Below are positions 8,177-16,099 of a stretch of 64,000 bases of DNA, piece after piece. The stretch is from Serpens gallinarum (GTDB taxonomy: Bacteria; Pseudomonadota; Gammaproteobacteria; Pseudomonadales; Pseudomonadaceae): assembly GCF_014836765.1 (NCBI RefSeq), contig NZ_JACSQG010000012.1, positions 36,931 through 100,930 on the forward strand, in the 5' to 3' direction. The notes under the pieces were generated by a model. The model worked only from the letters and a program-made list of their open reading frames with translations. It did not search any database and had not been told where the DNA came from. The translations under genes were made by a program, and so were the position numbers. Numbering within the stretch: the first letter of the stretch is position 1; each line of letters opens with the position of its first letter.

Positions 8177-9562
8177 ATGCGACGTAAAAAGATATTGGGC
8201 CTGGGCCTCGCCAGCGTACTCGCCTTGCAAATCCATTCTGGCCTGGCGCTGGCACAATTGCCGGCGGATCAGATTGCCCGTCTTGGTACGGAGCTGAGCT
8301 GCTTCGGCGCCATCAAGGCGGCTAATGCGGAGGGGTCCATTCCTGAATTCAGCGGCAAATGGTTCGGGGCGCCGGATGGCATCGACCCCGAGGCAAGCAG
8401 CCACCCGCAAGATCCCTACGCCGGCGAAAAGCCGCTGTTCGTGATCACTGTCCAGAACATGGATCGCTATGCCGAGCGCCTATCCGCTGGCCAGAAGGCC
8501 CTGTTCAAGCAGTATCCAGACACCTTCAAAATGCCTGTATACCCTTCGCACCGCGACTTCAGCTACAGCAAGGGCGTGTGTGACGCCACGCTGGAGAACG
8601 CGCGCATCGCCAAGCTGGTGAACAATGGCGAGGGCATTGAGGGGCGCGCCGGAGGGGTGATGTTCCCCATCCCGCAATCGGCCGAAGAAATACGCATGAA
8701 TGCGACCATGGGCGGCCGTTACGCCTGGACCGAGGACTACATCTCCGACAACGCCTACGTCCTGAAGGACGGCAAGGTCAACTGGGGACGGGTGCACTCG
8801 CGCAACTCGGCGCCGGGTAACGAACCGGGCAAGGTGATCTACACCAAGGATCTGAAGGCGTCGGCCTACTACAGCAACCTGACCCTCCTGCCGCAGCGCG
8901 ACAAAGGCGAAGTGAACAACGGGATTCACAGTTGGGATTATGTCGCCAATCCCTCCCAGAGCTGGCGCTACGACCCCGGCACCCGCCGCGTGCGCCAATC
9001 ACCGGGCTACGGCTACGACATGTCGTTCCCCGGCACCGGCGGTTCCATCACCGTGGATGAGGTGCGGATCTTCAATGGCTCGGGTCAGCGCTACGACTGG
9101 GAAATCCTGGGCAAGAAGGAAATGTACATTCCGGCGAACAACTACAAGATTCATTCTAACGAATGGAAGTACGCCGACATGCTCACGCCCAACCACATCA
9201 ATCCCGACGTGATGCGCTATGAGCTGCGTCGTGTGTGGGTGATACGGGCCACGCTGAAGGCGGGTTACCGTCACCTCTACGGCAAGCGTGACTTTTACAT
9301 TGACGAAGACAGCTGGATGCCGGTGATGGGCGACAACTACGACAACCGTGGCGAGCTGTGGCGTACCTCCATGCTCAACACCATTCATCTGCCGGAGCTG
9401 CAAGGCTGGCAGGCGGGGGTTGGCCTCTACCACGACCTGAATGCCGGAACCTACCTGGCCTTCAACCTCATCAATGAGCAGCGTCGCGGCTACTACCTGA
9501 ACCGGGGCGGCATCACGCCCAGCGATTTCGGGCCCGAGGCGGCCCGGCGCGCAGGACAGTAA
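8177..9562 (+). CDS. DUF1329 family exported protein
   Basis: This 461-residue protein has a typical Sec signal peptide (RRKKILGLGLASVLALQIHS..ALA, cleavage near residue 26). Its body has the DUF1329 pattern: the early LGTELSCFGAIKAANAEGSIPEFSG segment, Tyr/Trp-rich beta strands, and the late GKRDFYIDEDSW..GDNYDNRGELWR segment. GGAGAA lies five bases before the ATG. DUF1329 proteins are thought to have a LolA/LolB-like fold, and usually travel with DUF1302, YCF48 and RND genes. Here DUF1302 is not in the window. The inferred role is outer-membrane or periplasmic handling of a hydrophobic growth substrate. A hairpin follows the gene. Confidence 0.88.
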   Translation: MRRKKILGLGLASVLALQIHSGLALAQLPADQIARLGTELSCFGAIKAANAEGSIPEFSGKWFGAPDGIDPEASSHPQDPYAGEKPLFVITVQNMDRYAERLSAGQKALFKQYPDTFKMPVYPSHRDFSYSKGVCDATLENARIAKLVNNGEGIEGRAGGVMFPIPQSAEEIRMNATMGGRYAWTEDYISDNAYVLKDGKVNWGRVHSRNSAPGNEPGKVIYTKDLKASAYYSNLTLLPQRDKGEVNNGIHSWDYVANPSQSWRYDPGTRRVRQSPGYGYDMSFPGTGGSITVDEVRIFNGSGQRYDWEILGKKEMYIPANNYKIHSNEWKYADMLTPNHINPDVMRYELRRVWVIRATLKAGYRHLYGKRDFYIDEDSWMPVMGDNYDNRGELWRTSMLNTIHLPELQGWQAGVGLYHDLNAGTYLAFNLINEQRRGYYLNRGGITPSDFGPEAARRAGQ

Positions 9563-9587
9563 GCGCAGCACTGACGCATGAGTAACC

Positions 9588-9612
9588 GTCGCGGCGCTCA
9601 GCCGCGACTTCA
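9588..9612 (+). terminator. Terminator-like hairpin after DUF1329
   Basis: GTCGCGGC (9588-9595) and GCCGCGAC (9601-9608) form an 8-bp perfect stem with a 5-nt loop, 25 bases past the DUF1329 stop. The following TTCATC is a poor T-tract. Confidence 0.5.
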
Positions 9613-9664
9613 TCGGTAACGAACCGTGCGTCGGCGCTCCCCGCGACGGCGTACCGGAGGTTCC

Positions 9665-10246
9665 TTGAAATACCTGAGCCTGATCCGGCGCCGAGAGGAT
9701 TTCACTCCTGAAGCCTTTCGGCGCTATTACGAAAACCAGCACGCGCCCCTGGCGCTTGGTTTCTTTCCGCCGCAACTGTATCGCCGCAACTACGCGGATC
9801 CGTCCGTGTCGGTGGGGTTCGATTGCCTCTGCGAGTTCGCCTATCCGGACGACTTCGATATCGAGGCGGCCATGGCGACGCCTGCTGGGCCGGCGCTGGC
9901 AGAGGACGAAAGCAAGTTCATCGAGCGTGAACGTACCCGAACAGCGCAGGCATCTCTGTTGTGTGGCGAGCCGCTTGCGCCGCGCCCGCTTGCTGAGCGC
10001 GAGCTCTGGCTGATCCCGCACAGCACGGTCGACCGCCAGGCGTTGACAGCAGCGTTCCAGAACATCCCGCTGCATTTACGCTCGGCTGCTTGCCTGGAAG
10101 AGCTGCAGCCCTACTGGTGCAGCGATTTCCCCTATGCCGCGTTGCTCAGTTTGGAGTCGCCAACAGTCGATGCGCTGCCAGCGGCCTTCTCGGCGCTCGG
10201 TGCAATACGTCTGAACGTCGCTTCCTGCGCCTCCGTGTGCAACTGA
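9665..10246 (+). CDS. EthD-domain (dimeric alpha/beta barrel) protein
   Basis: The N-terminus LKYLSLIRRREDFTPEAFRRYYENQHAPLA is the classic EthD/ferredoxin-like barrel opening, in which a strand is followed by the helix ending in HAP. The protein is 193 residues if translation begins at TTG 9665, which has CCGGAGG four bases upstream. An in-frame GTG at 9626 gives 206 residues but a basic, unlikely N-terminus. A second, weaker repeat of the fold may lie around residues 105-190. EthD-like proteins often accompany oxygenases and catabolic operons with unclear roles. It precedes the KshA-like oxygenase, though motif copy 4 in between suggests the oxygenase also has its own promoter. Confidence 0.75.
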   Translation: MKYLSLIRRREDFTPEAFRRYYENQHAPLALGFFPPQLYRRNYADPSVSVGFDCLCEFAYPDDFDIEAAMATPAGPALAEDESKFIERERTRTAQASLLCGEPLAPRPLAERELWLIPHSTVDRQALTAAFQNIPLHLRSAACLEELQPYWCSDFPYAALLSLESPTVDALPAAFSALGAIRLNVASCASVCN

Positions 10247-10274
10247 GCGGTATGGCGTTATGACCTTTGGCCTA

Positions 10275-10294
10275 GTCCATGCGGAGGATGAATG
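10275..10294 (+). promoter_or_regulatory. Regulon motif copy 4 (upstream of kshA-like gene, diverged)
   Basis: GTCCATGCGGAGGATGAATG follows copy 3 closely through its first 16 bases (GTCC.TGCGGA.GATG) but lacks the TGC end. It lies in the 118-bp gap before the Rieske oxygenase gene, 70 bases from its ATG. It is the weakest of the four copies. Confidence 0.45.
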
Positions 10295-10364
10295 GCGAGC
10301 TGCTGTGCTCGAAGATGCGGGCCAGCAGTACCTGACAGTCACTGGGTTTCATTAGAGGATAATA

Positions 10365-11414
10365 ATGATGACGAAACTCGTAGAAATCAGTGTCGAAGAC
10401 ACGCTCAAACCCTACCGCTATGCCCGTGGATGGCACTGTTTGGGGGCGGTTGAAGAATACCGTGACGGTAAACCGCACACCTTGGAGGCCTTCGGCACCC
10501 GCCTGGTGGCTTTCGCCGACACCAAGGGCGATATCCACGTACTTGATGCCTACTGCCCGCACATGGGGGCCGACCTTTCCCATGGCACCGTGGAGGGCGA
10601 CCGCATCGTCTGTCCGTTCCACCACTGGAAGTACGATGCCAGTGGCAAGTGCGTCGACATTCCCTATTGCAAGCGGATACCGCCGAAAGCCAAGACGCGC
10701 AGCTGGCTGACCTGTATCGAGAACGGGCTGGTGTTCGTCTGGAACAATCCTGAAGGCAGGCCCCCGCGCGAAGGCGTGGTGATTCCTCATCTGCCGGAAA
10801 TGGACAGCGACGAGTGGATCCATGAGTGGAACATCGACACCATGGTGATCGAGACCAACCCGCGCGAGTTGGTAGACAACCTGGCCGATGCGCAGCACTT
10901 CGGGCCCGTGCATGGCACGCCGACCACCTATTTCACCAACATCTTCGAAGGCCATATCGGCCATCAGATCTTCCGCGGAGACTCCGAGCGCCTGGGCGGC
11001 GGCCTGTCTGCGGACTCGGCCTATTACGGCCCGGCGACGCATTTCACCCGCCTCAGCTCCACCTTCGGCGGCGTCGAGGTGCATGCCATTCTGCTCAACA
11101 GCCACGTGCCGATCTCGCCCAATAGCTTCGTGCTGCGCTTCGGCTGCATGGTCAAGCGAGTGGAAGGCATGACCGAGGAGCAGACCCGCGAGGTCGCCAA
11201 GCAATACGTCACCGGCAACCGCAACTCGTTCTACCAGGACGTGGTGATCTGGAAGAACAAGATCCGTATCGACAAGCCGGTCCTGGCCGAGAACGACGGC
11301 CCGGTGTACCAGCTGCGCGAATGGTACGAGCAGTTCTTCACCGACGAGGACCAGGTGCCGGCGAGCATGGCCGAGCGCCGCGAAATCGTCACGGTTGATC
11401 TGCGTCCGAAGTGA
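10365..11414 (+). CDS. kshA: Rieske non-heme iron oxygenase, KshA-like (3-ketosteroid 9-alpha-hydroxylase type)
   Basis: This 349-residue oxygenase component carries the Rieske [2Fe-2S] ligands C64-x-H66 and C83-x2-H86. The mononuclear iron site is in DNLADAQHFGPVH (D175 bridge, H178, H183), with D292 in the YQDVVIWK segment as third ligand. RYARGWHCLG, YFTNIFEGHIG and GPVYQLREWYEQF match the KshA pattern I know from Rhodococcus/Mycobacterium. KshA hydroxylates 3-ketosteroids at C9 using electrons from the reductase KshB. No KshB-type reductase sits next to it. GAGG lies before the ATG. The Rieske class is certain; the steroid substrate is an inference strengthened by the IpdF-like gene 10 kb away. 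Confidence 0.85.
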   Translation: MMTKLVEISVEDTLKPYRYARGWHCLGAVEEYRDGKPHTLEAFGTRLVAFADTKGDIHVLDAYCPHMGADLSHGTVEGDRIVCPFHHWKYDASGKCVDIPYCKRIPPKAKTRSWLTCIENGLVFVWNNPEGRPPREGVVIPHLPEMDSDEWIHEWNIDTMVIETNPRELVDNLADAQHFGPVHGTPTTYFTNIFEGHIGHQIFRGDSERLGGGLSADSAYYGPATHFTRLSSTFGGVEVHAILLNSHVPISPNSFVLRFGCMVKRVEGMTEEQTREVAKQYVTGNRNSFYQDVVIWKNKIRIDKPVLAENDGPVYQLREWYEQFFTDEDQVPASMAERREIVTVDLRPK

Positions 11415-11453
11415 TCAGGCGGTTTGCCCTGAGCGGCCGCTCCTACCTGTCTT

Positions 11454-11482
11454 AACCGAGGCCCAAAAGGGCCTCCTTGGTT
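11454..11482 (+). terminator. Hairpin between the oxygenase and the enoyl-CoA hydratase
   Basis: GAGGCCC (11458-11464), loop AAAA, GGGCCTC (11469-11475) form a perfect 7-bp stem, with outer AACC/GGTT pairing possible around a bulge. It probably ends or attenuates the oxygenase message. It lies just before the hydratase start, so partial read-through is likely. Confidence 0.45.
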
Positions 11483-11496
11483 CGGTGACCCGGAAC

Positions 11497-12312
11497 ATGC
11501 CCCGTTCTCCCGTTTTGCTTGAGCGTAATGGCCATGTCGCCCACATCCGCTTCGCGCGGCCCGAGGTGCTCAACGCACTGAATGCCGAAACGGCTGAAGC
11601 CCTGCTAGAGACCTGCCTGCAGGTCGCGAACGATCCTGACGCCCGTGTCGTGCTTCTGAGTGGTGAAGGGCGCGCATTCATGGCTGGGGGCGACCTTCAC
11701 GAGCTGAGAAAGCAGGGTCTCGATGCCGCCAAGCGCATACTCACGCCGTTGCACCAGAGCATCCGCCTCTTGGATGCCATGCCGGTCCCGGTTGTGGCAA
11801 GCGTGCACGGTGCGGTTGCGGGTGCCGGCCTCAGTCTGATGATGGTCGCGGATCTCGCGATAGCCGCCGAAGGCACGCGCTTCAATTTCGCCTATAGCGA
11901 CATTGCGACATCCTGTGACGGTGGCGCGTCGTGGGCGCTGCCGCGGCTGGTAGGGGTGCGCAAATCGATCGAGATCGCAATGCTCAGCGAACAATTCGAT
12001 GCTCAGGAGGCACTGAAGCTGGGTTTGCTCACTCGCGTCGTCCCCGCTGCGCAGTTGACGCAGGCAACGTGGAACATGGTGGAGCGCCTCCAGGCGCGTG
12101 ACCCGTTTGCGCTAGCGCACCTCAAGCGGCTTCTGCGGACTTCATTCGATAACTCCCTCGACCGTCAGTTGGAGGCCGAGCGGGAGGCGTTTGTCGAATG
12201 CGTGGCACGCCCCGGTTTCCCAGCTGCGCTGGACGCTTTTTTCGAGGCCAAGGCACGACGCAGCGTTCGCCAAGACCAGCTGGCGGCGACAACGGCCTCG
12301 ACATCGACGTAA
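11497..12312 (+). CDS. Enoyl-CoA hydratase/isomerase (crotonase) family
   Basis: The 271-residue protein has the crotonase core: an early FARPEVLNALNAETAEAL helix, the first oxyanion-hole loop GRAFMAGGDL (about 58-67), and the second HGAVAGAGLSLMMVADLAIAAEG (about 106-128). Start 11497 (MPRSPVLLERNG) is preferred because it gives the family's usual N-terminus; the open frame extends upstream to 11395 without family similarity. The stretch SCDGGASWALPRLVG replaces the usual Glu-bearing loop, so hydratase versus isomerase or hydrolase activity is uncertain. It probably acts in beta-oxidation of the same substrate as the neighbours. A strong bidirectional terminator follows. Confidence 0.88.
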   Translation: MPRSPVLLERNGHVAHIRFARPEVLNALNAETAEALLETCLQVANDPDARVVLLSGEGRAFMAGGDLHELRKQGLDAAKRILTPLHQSIRLLDAMPVPVVASVHGAVAGAGLSLMMVADLAIAAEGTRFNFAYSDIATSCDGGASWALPRLVGVRKSIEIAMLSEQFDAQEALKLGLLTRVVPAAQLTQATWNMVERLQARDPFALAHLKRLLRTSFDNSLDRQLEAEREAFVECVARPGFPAALDAFFEAKARRSVRQDQLAATTASTST

Positions 12313-12404
12313 CGGCGGCGGCTGCGATCTTGGTCGCAGTCGCGCTCCTCATGGTGAGGCCGCTATCCCCGTGATTGCTCGAGCGCCTTTTGCTGACCGA
12401 AAAA

Positions 12405-12445
12405 TCCAAAAAACCCAGGCACCTGGCGGTGACTGGGTTTTTTTA
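12405..12445. terminator. Bidirectional rho-independent terminator
   Basis: AAACCCAG (12411-12418) pairs with CTGGGTTT (12433-12440), preceded by an A-run and followed by a seven-T run. It ends the enoyl-CoA hydratase transcript and can act in reverse on the convergent porin gene. Confidence 0.85.
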
Positions 12446-12531
12446 TGCCTGGTATTTTGTTTTCCCATACGCCGGGCCGTACGGCACCGCCTTTGCTCAA
12501 TCAGCACTTGACGGTGTGGTCTTCCGTGAGG

Positions 12532-12555
12532 AAAAAGCCCGTCGCGCAGACGGGC
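12532..12555 (-). terminator. Terminator of the OprD-family porin gene
   Basis: On the minus strand GCCCGTC, loop TGCGC, GACGGGC is followed by five T residues. It lies 46 bases past the porin stop (12601). Stem 12537-12543/12549-12555. Confidence 0.8.
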
Positions 12556-12600
12556 CAACCCTGCGTAAAGGAATCAAACGCCAAGGAACCGCTGACCGCC

Positions 12601-13863
12601 TTACAGAATCGACAGCGGGTAGTGAACGATCAAACGGTTTTCATGCAGGTCGAAGCCTGGGCCCACACCGCTATCGCGACGCACGTCGGAGTTACGCCAG
12701 CGTACGCTGAGGTGTTTTAGCGCACCTTCCTGGAGGGTGTAGGCCAGCTCGGATTCACGGCCCCACTCTTCAGCGTCCTTGCGGCCTGCTGCGGTATGGA
12801 TGCTGTCGCCGCTGATGTAGCGGTTCATCAGGGTCAGGCCGGGGATGCCCATGCCCGCGAAGTTGTAGTCGTGGCGAATCTGCCAGGAGCGCTCGTTGGG
12901 GTTGCCGTAGTCGTTGGTGAAGCTGTCGTTGACCAGGGTGCGGCCGCTGGAGCCATCGATACGCATGAATTTGGTGTCGCCGCTGAGCTTCTGGTAGGCG
13001 AGGGTGAAACGGTTGTTGCCGGTTTGGGCCGAGAAGCTGCCTTGGTAGACCTTGTTGTCCAGATCGCCGGCCTTGGCGGCACCTTCTTCCTGGCCGTTGA
13101 CGTAGCCGAGATTGGCGCCCAGTACCCAGTTACCGACCGGTTGCTTATGGGTGAGTTGTACGTAGCTCTGTTTGTAGACGTCTTCCAGGCGAGCGTGCCA
13201 GACGCCGACCATGGTGTTGTTGTCGTTGAAGCGGTACTCACCACCCGCAAAGTCGAAGGCACTGCTGTAAATGCCGCTGTAGGACATGCGCTCCATGCTG
13301 GCGTCGTTGCGCTGGCTGTTGCCGTTGAAACGGCCACCGTACAGGCTCAGGCCAGCGATTTCCCGGGACGTGAGCTGGCCACCTTTGAAGGTTTGTGTCA
13401 GCGAACGACCATCGTCAGCCCACAGCACGGGCAGTGCAGCAGCCCACTCACCAACCTTCAGCTCTGTATTGGAAAACTTCGCCTTGGCGGCCACTGCGAG
13501 GCGGCCGAAGTCATCAGCAGCACGGCCGTCATCCTGTATCGGCAGCAAATCGCTACCGCTGGCGGTGCCGCGACCGCCGTCGAGTTTGACTGCGTACAAA
13601 CCCAGCACATCAATACCGAAGCCGACGGGGCCTTCGGTGAAGCCCGAGCGGGCGTCGAGGATGAAGCTCTGCGTCCACGCCTCGGCCCGGTCTTGGTCCG
13701 TACGAGGGTGCTCGAGGTAGTTGCGGTTGAAATAAAAATTACGCATGCCCAGGTTGACCTTGGCATCTTCGATGAAGCCTGCGGCCTGGACGCCAACCGA
13801 GAGGCTGGAGGCCATGACGGCAATGGCAAGCGTGCTGGGAATGAAGTAAAGCGATGCTTTCAT
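12601..13863 (-). CDS. OprD-family outer-membrane porin
   Basis: The 420-residue precursor has a signal peptide (ASLYFIPSTLAIAVMASSLSVGVQA, cut near residue 28). The mature part starts GFIEDAKVNLGMRNFYFNRNY, the standard OprD/OpdX opening. There follow alternating aromatic beta strands (for example SLYGGRFNGNSQRNDASM) and a terminal aromatic strand ENRLIVHYPLSIL. OprD proteins are 18-strand substrate-specific channels for small acids or amino acids. AAGGAAG lies eight bases before the ATG. It converges on the enoyl-CoA hydratase gene and closes the catabolic block, so uptake of a carboxylated catabolite is plausible. The exact Occ subgroup cannot be assigned by eye. Confidence 0.92.
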   Translation of the reverse strand: MKASLYFIPSTLAIAVMASSLSVGVQAAGFIEDAKVNLGMRNFYFNRNYLEHPRTDQDRAEAWTQSFILDARSGFTEGPVGFGIDVLGLYAVKLDGGRGTASGSDLLPIQDDGRAADDFGRLAVAAKAKFSNTELKVGEWAAALPVLWADDGRSLTQTFKGGQLTSREIAGLSLYGGRFNGNSQRNDASMERMSYSGIYSSAFDFAGGEYRFNDNNTMVGVWHARLEDVYKQSYVQLTHKQPVGNWVLGANLGYVNGQEEGAAKAGDLDNKVYQGSFSAQTGNNRFTLAYQKLSGDTKFMRIDGSSGRTLVNDSFTNDYGNPNERSWQIRHDYNFAGMGIPGLTLMNRYISGDSIHTAAGRKDAEEWGRESELAYTLQEGALKHLSVRWRNSDVRRDSGVGPGFDLHENRLIVHYPLSIL

Positions 13864-14311
13864 TCTTATTGCTTCCTTTTTTCAAGGTGAAAAGTTCCCC
13901 GCCGCGCTTGCGGATAGGCGTTTGCAGAGGGGAGGGTGTTGGCTGTTCTAGGAGATTCGGCGTTTCAGCATGGCGCCTCGGTCAGGCCAACCTGCGCGTT
14001 GCGAGGGTGCCGTTGCGGGGCGGGCAGTCTGGGAAGTCAAGTGAGCGGATTCAATTCGGTTGATGTCTTTTTGTGCGATTAACGAACGCGTTAATGCTGT
14101 CTGAAGAAGCAATAAGAACCGGTCTACAAAAGGGGGTTCGGGCGATAAGGTCCTCACGGAGCGCGCGACCGCTCGACGGACCTTATGCCGGGTCTTGGCC
14201 TCCCGGTTATTGAACTTATCGACCTGAGGGGACCCGAAAAGCTGTGCCTGCGCGTCCGGCCGTTGCCGGAGCAGGCCGGCATTTGGCGTTTTTTCGGGAG
14301 AGGCTCAAATA
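13864..14311. promoter_or_regulatory. 448-bp divergent intergenic region with two inverted repeats
   Basis: This gap separates the leftward porin from the rightward MscS gene, so both promoters should be here. ATTAACG (14078-14084) and CGTTAAT (14089-14095) form a compact operator-like palindrome with a 4-bp centre. ATAAGGTCC (14145-14153) and GGACCTTAT (14178-14186) form a 9-bp inverted repeat 24 bp apart. None of the four-copy GTCC..GGACGATG motif was found here, so the porin may have separate control. No credible gene was found. Confidence 0.5.
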
Positions 14312-15439
14312 ATGAATTGGGATGTAGTGCTGGACGAATCCTTGTGGATTCGGGTCGCCCTGGTACTGGCCGTTACGCTGACCAGTTACGGGGTGCTGCG
14401 CGTTGTACTGTCCTTTGTCACGAAGCGGCTGCAAGAGCGTGCCGAGAAATCCAATGGCCGGTTGACCGCCATCGCGGCGCAGATGCTGGCGCGTACCAGC
14501 CACTTGCTGCTGTTCGCCTTCTCGTTGTTGATCGGCCTGAAAGTGGTGGAGCTGCCGGAGCGCTGGCAAGCCATGATGTCCCACGGCTGGTTCATTGCCC
14601 TGGCGTTTCAGATAGCGCTCTGGGCGGATGTCGGCGTGCGTCTGTGGATGGACAGCCTGACGCGCGATGGCATCGCGCGCAATCCGGTGACGACCACCCT
14701 CATCGGCATCATGGTGCGCCTGGTCGTGTGGACCATGATGCTGTTGTCCATCCTGGCCAATCTTGGCGTCAACATTACCGCTCTGGTGGCCAGTCTTGGT
14801 GTGGGCGGCATCGCCATCGCACTGGCCGTGCAGACGCTGCTAAGCGATGTGTTCGCCTCGCTGTCCATCGGTATCGACAAGCCTTTCGAGATCGGCGACT
14901 TCGTGGTGTTTGGGTCGGTGTCCGGCACCATTGAGCACATCGGGCTGAAAAGCACCCGCATACGCGCGCTGAGCGGCGAGCAAGTGGTCTGCTCGAACGC
15001 TGATTTGCTCGGGCAGGTCGTGCACAACTATAAGCGCATGAATACCCGCCGCATCGTCTTCACGTTCGGCATCGCCTACGACACGTCGAGCGATAAGGCG
15101 CGTCAGGTTGGCCAACTGGTAAAGCGCATCATCGACGCTCTAGACGAGGTGAAATTTGATCGCGCCCATCTTCTTGCCTTCGATGAAAGCCGGATGACTT
15201 ACGAGGTGGTCTACATCATGCAGACGGCCGACTACAACCGGTACATGGATATCCAGCAGGAGATCAATCTGGGCCTGATCGACGGGCTCAAGGAAATGGG
15301 CGTGCGCTTTGCCTTTCCGATTCGCCGCGTGGAATTCAGCGGTGGGCGATTGCCCGAGGTCAGAGTCGGCGGGCTGCCGATGGAAGCTCCGCCCGCCAAC
15401 CAGCCAGAGGGGGACGCGCAGTGGCTTACTCGCCGCTAG
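14312..15439 (+). CDS. MscS-family mechanosensitive channel
   Basis: The 375-residue protein has four to five hydrophobic segments in the first 180 residues. The pore helix TM3 is at about 150-180 (VNITALVASLGVGGIAIALAVQTLLSD, rich in Gly/Ala as in MscS). The beta domain follows with DKPFEIGDFVVFG..GTIEHIGLKSTRIRAL..EQVVCSNADL. This is the standard YnaI/YbdG-like mid-size MscS plan. The channel releases solutes on hypo-osmotic shock. GGGAGAGG lies about 12 bases before the ATG. The 3' end overlaps the convergent thioesterase gene by 14 bases. The call to family is firm; which paralogue it is cannot be told. Confidence 0.9.
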   Translation: MNWDVVLDESLWIRVALVLAVTLTSYGVLRVVLSFVTKRLQERAEKSNGRLTAIAAQMLARTSHLLLFAFSLLIGLKVVELPERWQAMMSHGWFIALAFQIALWADVGVRLWMDSLTRDGIARNPVTTTLIGIMVRLVVWTMMLLSILANLGVNITALVASLGVGGIAIALAVQTLLSDVFASLSIGIDKPFEIGDFVVFGSVSGTIEHIGLKSTRIRALSGEQVVCSNADLLGQVVHNYKRMNTRRIVFTFGIAYDTSSDKARQVGQLVKRIIDALDEVKFDRAHLLAFDESRMTYEVVYIMQTADYNRYMDIQQEINLGLIDGLKEMGVRFAFPIRRVEFSGGRLPEVRVGGLPMEAPPANQPEGDAQWLTRR

Positions 15440-15893
15440 TTGCGCGTTGCAGTACATACTCGCCGTGTAGCCGCACGGCGTCGGCGCCACCAGCGGCAGG
15501 AATGCGGATGTCCAGGTACAGCCGGGCCAGGCCACGACGGCGGTACTGGGCGACGAACTTATCCCAGACGTCATCGGCGGGGGCGGCGCAGATCGCCACT
15601 GAATCCTCGGCCACCGGCAGTGGGTATTCAATTTGGCCACCCTTGATGACAATGTGCCCCGCGTCCAGGTCGCTTTCACGCAGGCGCAGCGTCAGCCAGC
15701 CCCAGCCGGCGAGCACGCTGAGGCTATACAGGCTGCCCCCGAACATGGTGCCCTTGTGGTTGCTGTTGGCGGCCAGGGGCATGGCCAGTTGCAGTTCATT
15801 GCCGTCCCAACTGCGGACCGTCAGGTCCATGGCACGGGTCAACGGGATGTCTTGATGGATTAGGTCTTCAAGGAAGCGGCATTCGGATGTCAT
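15426..15893 (-). CDS. YiiD C-terminal-type thioesterase domain protein
   Basis: The 155-residue protein has the hot-dog thioesterase pattern: PLAANSNHKGTMFGGSLYSLSVLAGWG (the N-H-x-G-T-x-F-G-G motif of YiiD_C) and a later VIKGGQIEYPLPV strand. I chose ATG 15893, which gives the family's usual length; an in-frame GTG at 15941 would add 16 residues with no better ribosome site. The family is a putative acyl-CoA/ACP thioesterase of unknown substrate. It converges on MscS and diverges from topB. Confidence 0.8.
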   Translation of the reverse strand: MTSECRFLEDLIHQDIPLTRAMDLTVRSWDGNELQLAMPLAANSNHKGTMFGGSLYSLSVLAGWGWLTLRLRESDLDAGHIVIKGGQIEYPLPVAEDSVAICAAPADDVWDKFVAQYRRRGLARLYLDIRIPAAGGADAVRLHGEYVLQRATSGE

Positions 15894-16099
15894 GGTGCGG
15901 GCCTGGGTGTGGTACGTGGGCGCATGATCCTCGCCGGTCACGCAAGCTGCAATGTTCTGTCAGTCGGTGCGGCGCAGGCAGCGGGTGGCAATAGAGTCGT
16001 CGGCAGGGTGTATTACTGTACATCCATCCAGATAAAGTCCTTGCCTCAACGCGTCCCTCTGCGCATCCTGTGGCCATCGCAACAATCCAGATGGCAGCT

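Noticed and set aside
12796..13890. 364-residue plus-strand frame opposite the porin
   Set aside because: Val/Ala-rich shadow; the minus-strand OprD protein has a signal peptide, ribosome site and terminator.
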